Shown here one piece after another: positions 31,532-43,946 of a stretch of 64,000 bases of DNA. The translations under genes were made by a program, and so were the position numbers. The stretch's first letter is position 1. Every line of letters starts with the position of its first letter. The notes beneath the pieces were generated by a model. That model did no database searches and was not told the origin of the DNA. It was given only the letters and a program-made list of their open reading frames with translations. This DNA is from Bathelium albidoporum (taxonomy: Eukaryota; Ascomycota; Dothideomycetes; Trypetheliales; Trypetheliaceae), in assembly GCA_021031095.1 (NCBI GenBank), contig JAGFVP010000118.1:1-64000 (forward strand), given 5' to 3'.

Positions 31532-33581
31532 ATGCCTCCAAGGAAAAGGCCTCCAAGGAAAGGGCCGACGGAGACCAAGATAGATTCAAAGGGACTGCAA
31601 GCGCCTCCTGGGCGCACTTTACGATCGACGACAAGAGCAGCAGCAGCTCTTGACCAGGCTGAGAGGGCTACAGAGCCTCAGCAAGGGTCCACGAACGCAC
31701 CAAAGCAGACAGCTCGTGCGCCGCCGAAGCCCAGAGTATCTGCAAAGGGAACGACAAAGTTAGTTGTATGTATTACTGCCACGGGAGATGCGTCTCAGCT
31801 TCCTCTTAAAACAGTCCAAATGTAATATGAGAACAAATCAAGGACTGACGATAGACTAGAGTCCCAGTCTCGATTCAAATCAGCTCCAGCCATCGCAAGG
31901 GCTGATACGTTCATCAGCCACTCGATCCCAGAAATCGCAGGATCAAGCAGAGCATACGCGACGAGAGGAAGTCGCAAGGACCACAGCATTCAGCAGACCC
32001 ATCGCCCTAGAGCCATCAGTACAAATTACTGAGGAGGTCTTGAATAGCGTTGAGGAGGCGTCATCTAGCTATCAGAGAGACTCATCGTTTGATGCGGACG
32101 TGACGGAGTCATCAGAAAAAATACTGTGGCATACTGATCCCAGAACAAGGGAAGAAGACTGGTATCGTCGCAAAGGATACTTGCCTCCAGTAAATGATCA
32201 GACTTTAGACACTATTCGAGCAATTCTGGGCCCCAAAGCCGCACGCAAGATGGCGAACATACGACCTGAAGACCCAGACTTCCCGGAAAAGCTTAGTGCC
32301 GATCGAAATACACAGCTGGAGCCAGATCCTGCGGGCGATCCCTACATAATTGAAATGGACAATTATGAGTTAAGACTACCGGAAGATCGAGCAGTAACTG
32401 ATGTCTATTCTCGGCTTTGGACAGCAGATATGAGTACCTGTAAGGGGGAAAACGAGGCCATATTTCAACGTACAATTATGATGGCGTTCTTGGACCGACA
32501 CCGTCTGATTTACAGCGACGTTCAGAAGCCAGAAAGAACAAATGAAAGCAACCAAACGGAAATTGGTGGGAAGCTTGCTTTTAGTGTCGAGGCGGAATGG
32601 ACATGTCTTCCAATGCCAACTCGAGGCGCACAGTTCAAGGATGTGAAGTTTCTAACCGCCCCCAAGCCAGATCTGTGTGTTTCGTTTCAGAAGAGCAAAC
32701 TCTTGGGCACTGGGTTTTGGAGCAGCTTACCAACTGCTACAAAGAGGTTAGCATGCTATGAAGGCGAACGGATCCCACAAAATAAGCGCGCCTTTGGATT
32801 TTTTGTGGTGGAAGGAAAGAAGTCGCGGCACTCTGCTGATGACCCTGTCGCCAAATATCAGACACTCAATGCTGCCAGCCAAGCATTGCACAATATGTTT
32901 GAGTTCTTCCGAGAAGCCGGGCAACAGTCTGTTTTTTTTACCCGGGTCAGATTCTTCTCCGCCACTGCGTCTGAGAAAGGCGTCATCTTCCGAGTTCATC
33001 GAGCTGTAGAGCTTCCGCTTGAACCACAGGGACTGCATGCGACACGTCCCATAGACACAAATCCACCATATCAGCTCGAATTCCGGTTTCAGGAATACCG
33101 ATCACTTTTGAACGACGATTTCCAGCGCGAGCGCGTGATAGACACGTTCAGCAAAATCATGATTGGGTATGGCGAGGGCGTATTGTATGGGCTTTTGCAA
33201 AAAGCTGCTGAGAAAATCGACGAAAAATTTCGTGCAAGTCTCAAGAAAGGAATACAACCAGTCGATATCATACTTGACTATTGCCACGGGCAGAACCGGG
33301 CGAAACTGGTGAAACGGAACAGAAGCAACTCCAAAATCTTTCGTGATAGCGCAGCTTCTACTTCCACAAACCTTTCGCGAACAGCGGGAGCCACTTACGC
33401 TCACGTAAGAAACACCAGTACCACGAATGGCACTAGTGACGGTGATATCGAAACGGCCGGCAATGATGTCAACTCTGCACCGCCTAACTCTGTTGCTGAT
33501 ATGTCGAGCACTTACAGTAGTCATGGTTTCTCTGAAATGAAGCCGCCGGAGAGGCCAAGCAAAAAATCTAGGAGAGCATAG
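31532..33581 (+). CDS. PD-(D/E)XK nuclease-like protein of a fungal expanded family
   Basis: Two exons, 31532-31765 and 31860-33581, with a 94-nt intron (GTATGT donor, CTAG acceptor, phase 0) encode 651 aa. The N-terminus is basic and low complexity (PPRKRPPRKGP and several Arg/Lys clusters), compatible with nuclear entry or DNA contact. Residues about 165-560 are a globular domain. It contains APKPDLCVSF (Asp349) and, 47 residues later, AFGFFVVEGKKS (Glu396, Lys398). That is the PD...(D/E)xK arrangement of restriction-endonuclease-fold proteins, set in beta-strand context. Downstream QALHNMFEFFREAG is a family-like helix. The C-terminus is Ser/Thr/Asn-rich and ends with a basic KKSRRA signal. 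The sequence resembles a large uncharacterised fungal domain family (possibly the one catalogued as DUF7924). Nuclease activity is inference from the motif. The frame is undamaged, unlike its neighbours. Confidence 0.75.
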
Positions 33582-34494
33582 TGTGTAGAGAGATGAGAGA
33601 GATGAGACGCTAGAGTGAAGCGAGACACCACTGAGATAATCATTGCTGGTTTCCAACCGCCAAAATTGTGAATCGCTGTTCGTATATTGCTCTGAAAAAG
33701 CAGCGAAAGAGCTTTCCCAACCAAGAAGCAACTATCCTGTGATTGAGCCTTACAAGAGGCATTTGTGGCGGGGTGATGGTAGGGTGAGAATGAACCTGTA
33801 TATCGTCAGGCGAAGCAGCTCAAAACAGCAACTGTTCTAACTAAGATCTGTGTGGGCCCTAAGTCGAGCAATCATTCATAGTTAGATCTCCCGATACCTG
33901 CAGTAAATTGCTGATCAACTTCTTGGCAATGCTTAATTGTGAGAAGATTTTGCAGTTTATCGCCGTTGATGTCGAAAGCCGAAAGAGCATCCTTGACTAA
34001 CGTGCCTGTCTGCCTCCTTCTCTTCGACTAATATTCTCAAGACGGCTGGAGTGACTGCCTTCAACAGCGAACTGACAGACAGCACAGTTTGGTTCTCTAT
34101 TGGAAAGCCTCTCCCAACATCGCTATAGCCGCAGGGTGCGTTGTAGACGGCCTTGCTCTGGTGTAACGTCAAAAGAGAGCCCCAATTCTGACACTGTGGT
34201 CCTTGATGTACGAGCTAAAGCTGCATTTGCAGCAGGATGACTCTGTTGATTCGAGAATCAATTATCTAGAAGTGACTTAACTATCTGAGGCGAGGTAGGT
34301 CGGTTCCAACGTGATCCGATCTACCTGTCTAGCGCTCGAAACAGGAAAGTGTGTCTCTTCCTTCTTTCCATGTACGATCTTGAACGGGTTCTTAATCGTT
34401 GCTTCCGGAAATCGCCTCGGTGAAGCTGGAATTATCGCAATTGTTAGGAAATGCTTCTCCATCGCTTTCGGGCGTACGCCACATATACCATATC
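33582..34494. other. intergenic between convergent genes
   Basis: 0.9 kb between the nuclease-like gene and the fasciclin gene, which converge. Short frames occur (minus 33957-34172 with a mildly protein-like composition) but nothing is supportable. Confidence 0.4.
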
Positions 34495-35972
34495 CTAACC
34501 CAGTTCATGTCGATGCACTGAATCTATTTCTGCTGGACGCTGCACCGAATCTAATTGATGGTATTCCTCTGGTCCCTCAGATCCCAATTCTGCGGGGTGC
34601 CTGTATTTTTCCGTGCCATTTGCATCGGTCGTTCTCGTAGCTGCGCTTCTGAAGCGTCGGAAGCAGAATAATAAAATGGCTGCAAGAATAGCGAGCCCGG
34701 CGACGGTGGCGCCAACCCCAATACCAACTCTGACCCTCGTCGAAAGGCCGATAGGAGGCTGAGAGGTTGGGATGGGAGCGGTAGGAAGAGGTGCTGGTGC
34801 AGTGGTGTTCGGAGTGGTCGTATTGTTGCTCTGAACCGCCAGGGATGGGCGCGAAACGTTGTATGGTTGCAGGATGCTATTCCACGTCAGACTTTTAGTT
34901 AGCAATCCCTTTCAGTGAAGACCAGAACGGAGAGAACTGGGAGGGTCTCTCACTCGTCAATCACATGCATAACGCCATTAGCAATCAGATAATCCCTGCC
35001 AGTGACCTTTGCTTGGTTGACCCAAATATCTCCTGCTTCATCTACTGTTACGAGGATGTTGATACCCGCCTTGGTTTGAAGGCTTGTTCCATTTTCAAAG
35101 TCTGGACTGAAGACCAGTTTATCCAGTACATGATAATTGAAGAGCTTGTCCATGATAGAGTCGTTCGTCCCATAGATGCTGTAGAAGTTGTCACTGTAGT
35201 AGGCTAAGTTTAAGGCAGCCTCACTATTTGGGGCTAGAACAGTCGTGTTGGGCTCTGTCTTTATTTCCTCGGCAATAGTAAAGTTGTCGATGGCGAGAAG
35301 GGCAATAAAGACTTGAAGGTTTGCTGCAGTTGCTTCGACCGTCAGATCCAGGGGTATCTCGAGGACATTGTCAACCATGTGGATGATGCCACCAGTACAG
35401 ATGAGATCCTGGCAAGGTTAGCAAAACGTTAAAGTGACGATAGCATGGGCACATAGGTCTGCGTCTCCCTGTGTTCACTGTTTGTACGCTTCTACCGAGA
35501 CGCTGAGGCACCAGATGAAAGCTCATACCGCAATAACAACGTGCGACTCGCTCTTGTTTCCGGAGATAAACGTTTCTTTTGGATCGCCCGGAACTTCTAC
35601 TAGCTGGCCGAGACCAGGACCAGTGAGGTTGGTGTACGCCGAATCATTTAAAGCCGAGAAGTACCAGAAAGGTCCTTCATTGAGTGAAGCAGACGGTAGT
35701 GCTGTATCGAGTAAGTGATACTTCAATGTCGCTGCAATTGTAGAATCAGAATGGGAGGACTGGTTCAGCCATGCGCGGATTGCGTCGTTGGATGGAGCCA
35801 GGAAAGTGAAGTCTTCTGAAGCATTCAACTGCGCAGAGAATTGAGGGAAGCCCGTGAGGAGAGAGACGACTTCGCTCAACTCAGACTGGGAGGAAAGCAC
35901 ATCTGCAACATTTTGCGCACGGCCGAAAGTAGCGACCAGAAGAAAGCCTGCAGTCAACTGCATCGCCGGCAT
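34495..35972 (-). CDS. fasciclin (FAS1) domain membrane protein
   Basis: Three exons, 35972-35529, 35408-34954 and 34876-34495, with introns of 120 and 77 nt and matching phases, encode 426 aa. A signal peptide covers about 1-19. The first FAS1 domain includes FTFLAPSNDAIRAWL and LKYHLLD. The second includes TTVLAPNSEAALNLA, LFNYHVLD, VNQAKVTGRDYLIANGVMHVID and ends DILQP. A Thr/Pro/Asn-rich stalk with several N-glycosylation sites follows, then a transmembrane helix (about 348-370, VGIGVGATVAGLAILAAILLFC), a basic stop-transfer RRFR and a cytosolic tail of about 55 residues. FAS1 proteins mediate cell-surface adhesion. In fungi they sit at the plasma membrane or vacuole. The Met at 35972 or the one three codons later could be the start. 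Confidence 0.88.
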
Positions 35973-36019
35973 ACATCAACAATCTAAGAAATTGAAGCGT
36001 TAGACATCATGATGGATTC

Positions 36020-36240
36020 GACGGCAAAAGCCCTCATTCCAGTTTCGTCCAGCCTGAGACGTGCACGGCATAATGGCTGCAGAGAAGTAACCCGGATTTG
36101 GCGTCAGGATCGCAGGTGATGAGACTTTGGCCAGGGGCTTGTTAGTGTAGATCATTGAGAGATAGGAAGTCTCCGCTGAAGCCATGCTTGTACCTGCAAA
36201 TAGCAAACATTCATTTTCGCCCCCCTAGTTCATCCCCGCA
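36020..36240 (-). pseudogene. fragment homologous to the one at 45110-45290
   Basis: The minus strand reads LFAGTSMASAETSYLSMIY, TNKPL and further residues, without a complete gene. DNA and protein align with a second fragment on the same strand at 45110-45290 (LYAGKSSIPAETSNFSKFY, AAKPL). Both include a similar leader with GCGAAAA and ATG and the same GCAGGTA(C/A)AAG stretch. The parent family is not recognised. This looks like the remnant of a duplicated gene or dispersed repeat immediately upstream of the fasciclin gene. Confidence 0.45.
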
Positions 36241-36932
36241 GATAAAGAGTGGCCTAGTGATGTTTTGGGTAAAGCTCCAACATTGCTATGGTTCCTCAAC
36301 AGTAGCTTCTGTTTGTTGGCATGTATCCGTGCGATGTTTCTAGGAAATACTGTTACTCCGCCAATTTAGCCGTGATATTGTAGCGAATTGGCATTCTTCG
36401 TGATTTTTTTGGTCGACTAACACCTGATTTCTGCGGCTAGGCTGTATACAAGCCCATAACGCTCATACTGTTCTGGAACTTGCAGCTTGGGTTACCGATT
36501 CCAGACACTAAGACTATGTATAGCTTAGCGAACTATCTTACCTGTCGAAGACAGTGAATCCATCATGGCTGCAATTGCTCAAGAGCAAGGGCAACCATCA
36601 AATGGCAGCAGGTTTTCAATTCTTGGGAACATGTCCAAAAACTATGTAATGGACGTTGGGACAGAGCACACGGGGAAAATGAAGGGTCAAGCTAAAAAGG
36701 CTTGGTCAAGACAAGATGAAGACAACAACGGTGTTGAAATAGTCAGCGGGAACGGCAAGGACAAAGATATTGTGAAGGACAGTGAAATATCGGGTGACAG
36801 GCTAAGAAAGCCTGCGTGCCGCCTGCGGACATAAGTATCAGCAGCCGAGCACGAGATACTTGGATCTGAAGGAGGAAGAAAGTTGCTAGGAAGACGACCT
36901 TTGTGTATTCACTCGAGCGGGCATCATTGCTT
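36241..36932. other. intergenic; one weak plus-strand frame
   Basis: A 89-codon plus frame at 36565-36834 is Lys/Asp/Gly-rich and could be a small or broken gene, but no domain or splice pattern supports it. Otherwise nothing is seen. Confidence 0.35.
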
Positions 36933-38314
36933 TCATGTACGACCAAACCACTTGGATTCTCTCAATGCGGGATCAGCCTGACCCTCACCAACATCCATGG
37001 GTGGATCCACGCCTTTCCCTGCCCAGTACTCCCCCAGCCGTATTTTTGCATATTTGCGATAATCAAACTCTTCACTAGAGTCGTGAGCCTGCACTAATCC
37101 CCAAAGTCCGAACCATAGACCAGGGAGGTGTCGAAAGCGATTGATAAGCTCAGACATACGCAAGACGTCTTGCTCTTCGCTGCTATTCTCGATTTTGCTG
37201 GACTCTGTTCGCTCGTGGCGCCATGAGCGCACGTACTCCTCCGCAAATTTCTTTCGCACCTTTGGCGAGGGAATCTTATTATAATCGCAATCAAAACCGG
37301 GCCATTCCCCAAAATGCAGAGCGATATCGAAAGCGGCATTGCAAGCAACACTATACTCGTAATCGATAAGCTGGATCTCGGCCACTTCGTTCGCATCGCC
37401 GGAATTTTGCACAAGGACGTTCCCTGCTAGAAGATCGCAATGGCCCATCACGAGCTTTTGTCCGCCAAGTCCCTCTTCCCCACTCAGCTCCGCGAAGGCA
37501 GACTCCACCTCTTCGACCAATCGCCTCTTGACATCCTGCCCTTCTTTGTTCTCTTCAGTTATACGGCTTGCCCAAAGCCTCATCACCGCCCAAATGTCTC
37601 CTGGCGTCGCCTCTTGCTTTATCTTCGTTACTACCTCCGCGTCTGTTTTTGTATTTGCACCTTGACCGGAAGGTGGTACATCCGCATACGTCTTTCCAGC
37701 GTCCAGTGTCGCCCCTTCTGCACCTATAGGCAGTACAGCATGCCATTTCCCCAATGTGCGGGCAACACCTCTCCATACTCGCTCTTCTGAAAGGGTTTCG
37801 GGGCTGCATGGAGATCCAGGAGTGAAATGATAGATCAATCCGTTTTTGAAGCGTGCTAACAAGGAAGGAGCGAGACCGTACGATGCAAAGAGGCCGTGCG
37901 TTGCGATCTCGCGAGGCCGGGACGTTAGGGGCTCAGCGCCAGGGCCGAAGGCGCGAAGAACGAGCGAAGCATCGTCGTGGGTGATTCTAAGCATCTACAA
38001 CAATCGATTTGTCAACAAATGACTTCTAAAGATAGCAATCGAGTCCACATGTTCCATCATGCTGTCCATGAGAAGAAGCCAGCTGGTTGGAAACCCAACT
38101 TACTGTGTTTGTAATACCTTCTTCGACGCGAATTAGCATTCGAGGCATGAAAATCATTAACAGGTCACCTACCGGTAAAAGTCTTGAACTTGAGACTACT
38201 GCCATCCTGTTTCCACTCTGGAAATAACGCGTACACGATCTCCTCGGCTGACTTTTCTGCACTCTCGTTGTCAAACTTGAGGTCCAGCTGCTTGAGGGAA
38301 CGAGTTTCAGACAT
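36933..38314 (-). CDS. ethanolamine kinase (choline/ethanolamine kinase family)
   Basis: Three exons, 38314-38173, 38120-38104 (17 nt) and 37994-36933, encode 406 aa. The micro-exon is required: exon 1 ends FKTFTx, the 17 bases give the glycine-rich EGITNT, and exon 3 continues MLRITHDDASLVLRAFG. Together these restore the family motif GGITNxLL. Kinase signatures are the Brenner-type VMGHCDLLAGNVLV with catalytic Asp, and the choline-kinase motif IQLIDYEYSVACNAAFDIALHFGEW. The enzyme phosphorylates ethanolamine with ATP, the first step of the Kennedy pathway to phosphatidylethanolamine. FEWAGFDCDY-like spacing and the length favour ethanolamine over choline kinase, but this is not certain. 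The long alpha-helical C-terminal part (LINRFRHLPGLWFGLWGLVQA) is also typical. Introns are 52 and 109 nt. Confidence 0.9.
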
Positions 38315-38880
38315 CTCGAGGTCGATAACTTCGGATTGCGTTAAGGCAGGAGATCAAGGTAGCAACCTCTCAAGTAATGCTTCGATATGTGCGGGCAAGG
38401 CATCAGATGCTGGTTCAGCACATTTCACTCCATATTCGACACTATGACAGTCGTGGCACACGCGTGACGACGTCATGGCGTTCATTGCATTCTGCTGCGG
38501 GCTGGTTGGGCGCGTGACGAGCGCCGCCAACATAATTTTCCTGTTGCACGGAGTTCAGCGCGTATGAGGCCCATGAAATGGTGCCCTACGAAATCCACTG
38601 AGAGTTGTTGTTGGGCAGTAGCATTTGGTGATGGTGGCTGTGATATCACATGCTTAGTGTTCTTAGGGTGCTCCGTACTTTACTTCGGCGGTAGTCCTCA
38701 GGCCTAGCTTCATACTTTTACATACACACTCAATGGGATTCGTTCATACACTTCAACAAGAGTGTGGAAGGCTTAGTCATGATCTGAATACTGCCACTTG
38801 CAAGGACGCAAAGTAAAGCTACGAAACAGGTTACCTCTTAAAGAGCTTTACGTGAAAATAATTGCGAAAATTCTATGACT
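38315..38880. other. intergenic
   Basis: 0.57 kb between the ethanolamine kinase start and the 3' end of the next minus-strand gene; it should hold the kinase promoter. No coding frame is supported. Confidence 0.5.
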
Positions 38881-40156
38881 CTACACCGACTCCTGCATTC
38901 GACGTCTTGTCTCATCTAGGCTACTGCGATGATCAAGCGGCCCACGCGCTGACGCAAAATTTCCGAAGCTATCAAGTTTGTCATTGTTCTCCTTTCCTCT
39001 CGAGTCGCTCAACTCAGCAGAGCTCAACCCCTTTCTTCCGATCGTGTGATTTGCGGCGATGGTCTTTGATGCATCACTTGCACCAAGTGTGAACGGCGTC
39101 ATCGCGCCTCTCCGACGAAGATCGTCCAGATTAAGGAAGCCACTCTGCAAGATTTGGAGAAATGGTCTTAGATAAAGAGCACATGTGGCCGAGATTTCTG
39201 CGCATTGAATCGTCTGGGTACAGATGTAAACCGGCCACAAAGTCAGAGTTGAATCACCAACGCCAAACTCGCGGTGCCAATATACAAGCTTGCAGATTGA
39301 TGCGATAATGGGTCTATCGCACGATTAGCGCGCGGCTTTTTCTCTTAAACATCACATGGCACTCACGCAAGTCTGAACGAGAACGCGGACATTGCTTTCG
39401 CTTTTCGTTTGAAAGATATCTGTACTTTCGAAACAATGAGCAACGGTAGCACGACAAGTCCGGTGTTGGTGGTGATATTTGCAATCTCAAAGTAGTTCCA
39501 GAAAGACAATCGATTGATGCATTGACGTTCCATATAGTTCCAAGCATGTGGTACATGGCATATAAAGGCATTGGTAAAGAGTGCTATCACAACATATCAA
39601 CACTAGCTACTACAGCACGTATGACAGACTTTGGATTACCTGTGATGGCCCAGACCGCAATGAAAATTTCGAGAGCAACCATTATCCATTGATCGCGGCG
39701 ATTTGGAGTCAGTAGTCTGATCAATGCTAGCACAGAGAGTTTCGCAAAGCTAAGCCCGCAGATGTATAGGAAGTCACCCGCATAATGTGCCTAAAGCATT
39801 AGCATACCCTCCTGCGAACCCTCTCGCCTACACATACTTTGTCAATGTCATCCAGCTTCTCTTGATTCAATGAGATAATCGGCCTGCCAAATCCATTGTG
39901 TGCTTCGACTATGACAGCCACAGACTGGCCAATGCCGAAGATCTACTTCACAGTGAGTGACTTTCTTCTTCATCCGACCGTATGAAGATGAACCCACCAG
40001 AGAGACAATCACAAAGTAGTCATCTAGACTGACTGCATGGATTGCAAAATACTTTGTGACGAATCTTGCAGCTACTGCGAATCCAGAAGCAGCTAAACAA
40101 AAGTATGTGATTACTTCAACGAGAGGAGAGTAGTTTTGATCAGTGACATAAGGCAT
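38881..40156 (-). CDS. SAT4-type rhodopsin-like integral membrane protein
   Basis: Five exons, 40156-39998, 39942-39838, 39790-39640, 39583-39367 and 39313-38881, with introns of 47-56 nt, encode 354 aa in phase throughout. Hydrophobic segments in order include EVITYFCLAASGFAVAARF, FVIVSLIFGIGQSVAVIVEA, YAGDFLYICGLSFAKLSVLALI, WIMVALEIFIAVWAITALF and ITTNTGLVVLPLLIVSKVQ, with two more near TLTLWPVYICTQ and EISATCALYLRPF. The aRFvtKyfaihavslDDyfvi block and FAKLSVLALIRLLTP are hallmarks of the fungal SAT4/PTH11-like seven-helix family. The Ser/Arg-rich tail is cytosolic. Function is unknown; related proteins include surface-sensing receptors. Transcription is divergent from the permease at 41877. 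Confidence 0.88.
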
Positions 40157-41876
40157 CAGCGCCAAATATTTGAACAAGCTAAGAAGGAATCTCCTGCGTA
40201 TGATGGTGCAAATAGTGGGTGTACTTTTCGAAGCTTGAGATTTGAGGTCCTCAAGAGGAACCCAAGACACTTGAGCTCAGCTTACATTCAGGAGTGGGCA
40301 ATGGTGATCAACCTGCAATTGAACGCTCGTCAGCTATGACATTTTACTTTTTCACTTCAACGGCTCGCATAAGGCTGCACCTGCATATACCCAATTTTGA
40401 CTTGACTCAGCTCTTCAGACGGCAAGCTTAAGCTGCCCCATGCAAGACACTGCCCAGACATGATACCATGTCCATGCATTGACGATTTGGAATTAAGATG
40501 CCATACGTAGACGATGCATTCATCGTGCCTTTCCACAGCTATCGGCAAGATGAGGCTGAGACAGCGACGCAAGTTACTGTTGGAGGCTTGGAGTCGCGAA
40601 CCGGCTCGGCGCGTGCCTTCCAATCGCTTATGGAAAACAATTACGTCATCTGACAGAAAACGATTCGTCCGTCTTCTATAATATTCGTACCGACCTCGCC
40701 GACTACGTTTCTATGCATTTCATCGAGATCGCTCCTCTGATCTAACTACGAACAGCGGAAAGGCACATGGCACTTCAAACAGCTGCTGCAGCTGCTACGA
40801 CTCCACGTTTCTCATTGACCAAACAATTGCAGCCAATCTACTCCGCCAAGCAAGTAGCGCAATCATACAACTCCAACCTGCCTATTGCGCAGCTATCAGC
40901 CGTGAAACATCCTCACCCGGGCAAGGCTCGATAAACTGACACGCCACATCTCACGTTCCAGTCCTGTGAATATCGCGTATAGTGATTGCCATCGGCTCCA
41001 CCACATCTGCAAGAAGCCATCGGTGAAGTTGCGATGTCACGTTGGTCATACAATCAATCTGGATATTTAGGTGCTGGTTGTAGTTGCAGAGTAAAAGCGC
41101 CAAAGCAAAGTTGATCAAACAGAACACAAGGGCTTTTTACCTGCACGACACGGAACGATGCCGTGTATAGGCTAATCAAAGCACATACGGTCTTGTTGTG
41201 GTTCTAGCACGTTATCTCCAGGGTATGGGGGCCAAATACGCGTGCTACACCTCACATTGGTGCTAGCTTAGCTATTTTGGATCATGTAGACATTGGAGGC
41301 GTAAGTCAGCCTCAATCCTTTCCAATAAGCAGAGCCTTGCATTGACGTCAGAGGCTGTCACAGAACTCTTTCGGCAAACACTCGACGCACGTAACAGCAC
41401 GATCGCAAGTGCCAAAACCGATGATGGAGGATGCAAGCTGAATTCAGCTTGTCAAGCCATCAGTCGGTTCCCAAGCGCGTAGTTCGCTCGCTGGTTTTCT
41501 GTGTTGAACTGGCACGAAGATTTGTCCCGTCGAGGCTCGCCTCGGTGAGTGAGAAAAAGCAAAAGTACCCCTTGGAGCCGTTTCACTTACATGGTTGACA
41601 GCTAAGCACTGATCGAGTCTTTTGGGTTGCTTGAGGTCATGCATTGCGATGTCTTGGAGAAAGATTCCCTTCTCGCGAACATCCAGAGTTTCCCTCTCCA
41701 GCTCTGTACAGCTCATTCGGTGTATCAGACACTTCTTGTCGCATTTCTTCACCGTTGGAGCAGAGACAACCTGAGACGCATTCAATTCGCACCAACTCAG
41801 GCTTTCTATCGTTACGATAAGCAGGCATTCGCTCCCTTTTCAGTGATCCTGCAAAGACGTCTTCCTAGTCTGCCCA
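40157..41876. other. divergent promoter region
   Basis: 1.7 kb between the divergent SAT4-type gene and the amino-acid permease. Frames such as minus 41444-41785 lie opposite each other and have no domain. The region plausibly carries regulatory sites for both membrane-protein genes, but I see no specific motif. Confidence 0.45.
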
Positions 41877-43946
41877 ATGGACAGTGAAAAGCCAGCCTTC
41901 TCCGACGTTGAGACTTTGGGCTATTCTTTGTCTCAAAGAGATGCAGACACCCTCAGAAGACTCGGCAAGAAGCCAATTCTCAAACGGAACTTTGGGTTCA
42001 TGTCAGTCCTCGGATTTGCGACAACAATCACTATTGCCTGGGAGACAACCTTGATTACCATTCAGTATGGACTTACTAATGGTGGCCCTGGTGGCTTGAT
42101 TACTCAATTCATCTTCATCTGGTTCGGTGTCATGATTAGCTTCGTAGTCATCAGTGAGCTTGCTTCCATGGCACCTGTCTCGGGTGGTCAATATCATTGG
42201 TGAGCGCTTCGATAACACTAAGTTGCCAAAACCACTCTACTGACTCCTGTACTAGGGTCTCAATGCTTGCGCCCGCCAGACAGCATGCTTTCTGGAGTTA
42301 TGTCACGGGTTGGCTTACTGTGTGCGGTTGGCAGGGCAATACAGCTGTCAGTGTTTACTACTCGTCTTCAATGATTCTGGGCATGGTGACATTGTCAAGA
42401 CCGACCTACGAGTACCAACCCTGGCACCAAGTATTGGTCGGTCTCGCAGTAACGCTCTTCTCCATCTTGGTCAATACTCGCGGTGGCGTGGTCCTTCCGA
42501 GATTTGAGGGCTTCATGCTTTGCTTGCATATCCTGGGCTTCTTCGCGGTCATTATTCCCCTGGCTGTCCTCTCCCCAAAACAATCTGCAGATGAGGTTTT
42601 CAAGACATTTCTAAACAATGGACCCGAGCCAACAAGCGGAATTTCATGGATGGTTGGCACAATTGGTCTTCTTCTAGTCTTCGTAAGTACTCAAACGAAA
42701 TTAACGACGTTCCAAATACCGACAAAGATACAGTGCGGCGCGGATGGATCGATTCACATGGCCGAAGAGATTGAAAATGCCTCTATTGTAGTTCCGAGAG
42801 CGATTATCGTTACCTATGCCTTTAATGGTGCCGCGGCATTTTTGATGCTTATCGTGTTCCTATTTGCGACTCAAGATATCCAGGGTGCCTTGTCTTCGCC
42901 AACGCAGTACCCATTGTGAGTTTACCATGAAGTCACTATCACATCTCCATTCTAACAAGTAGTTTCAGTATGGAGGTCTTCCTAAAAGGCACCGGATCTG
43001 TTGCAGGAGCTACAGTAAGTCTCTTTACCAACTTACCTCACGCTTGTTGACCTGGGCTTAGATCATGGCAGCTACTGTCACGGTGATGGACATCTGCGCA
43101 CTAGTGTCGAGTATGGCAAGCACTAGTCGTCAGCTATGGAGTTTTGCCCGTGACCATGGCGTGCCTGGGTGGAAGAGGATTCAGCTTGGTAAGTCTACCA
43201 AGTCAAAATCCCTGGGTCTTCGACTCTCGCTAATCTTAGGGATAGTTGAGACGAAAACGTCCGTTCCTATTCATGCGTGAGCATTTCCAAATCCGCGTCT
43301 CCACTTCCATTAACTTTCAGGCAGCGTCTTCATTACCGCGACGGTCTCAATGCTCCTTCAGCTTATCAACTTAGGCTCTACCACTGTGTTCCAGGATTTG
43401 ACCTCCATCACGGTCGCAGGTCTCTACTCCTCATACTTGATCGCGGTGTCTCTCCTATTGTGGCGCCGCTGCACGGGAAAGATAACTTTTCACGAGGAGG
43501 AACAAGAACGTCGGAGCAGCGACAGCCATGCTTCACCAGACTCACATACACATCTCACGACGAAACAACGCAAATTGACGAACACATGCGGCTCACCTTT
43601 AACGTGGGGCCCAGTAGGTCTTATCACCTCCTGGCAACTCCGTGCTCTCTAACCTCTTGGCGTAGTGGCACATTCCAGGCCTTGCTGGTAAAGCTTTGAA
43701 CGTATTCGTCTGCTGCTTTCTATTCACTGCATGGTTCTTCAGTTTCTGGCCCACAGCAGTACCTGTTACTGCCTCAACGATGAACTACAACTGCGTTCTG
43801 TGGGGGGGAGGTAAGACCAATCTGCATCAACTCATGGAGATTTGCCCTAATATGCCGCTGCTCTAGTCGTCGTTCTAAGCTTAGCCCACTACTTCCTAAA
43901 AGCTCGGCATGAATACTTCGGGCCCGTCGTTGACGCTGAATCGTGA
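41877..43946 (+). CDS. amino-acid/GABA permease, APC superfamily
   Basis: Nine exons: 41877-42199, 42256-42682, 42734-42915, 42969-43014, 43062-43188, 43240-43276, 43325-43613, 43666-43810 and 43867-43946. All are in phase, giving 551 aa. Exon 1 shows the family start, LGYSLSQRDADTLRRLGKKPILKRNFG, and first helix FATTITIAWET. Transport-core patterns follow: GGPGGLI, SMAPVSGGQYHWV, WLTVCGWQGN, ISWMVGTIG, ADGSIHMAEEIENASIVVPRAI, and DICALVSSMASTSRQLWSFARDHGVPGW. About twelve membrane helices are present. The acceptor of exon 7 must be the second of two nearby AGs (43324) to keep the helix VFITATVSMLL in frame. The family (GABA/choline/BAT1-type permeases) imports amino acids or polyamine-like substrates at the plasma membrane. 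The substrate is unknown. The gene is intact. Confidence 0.9.
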
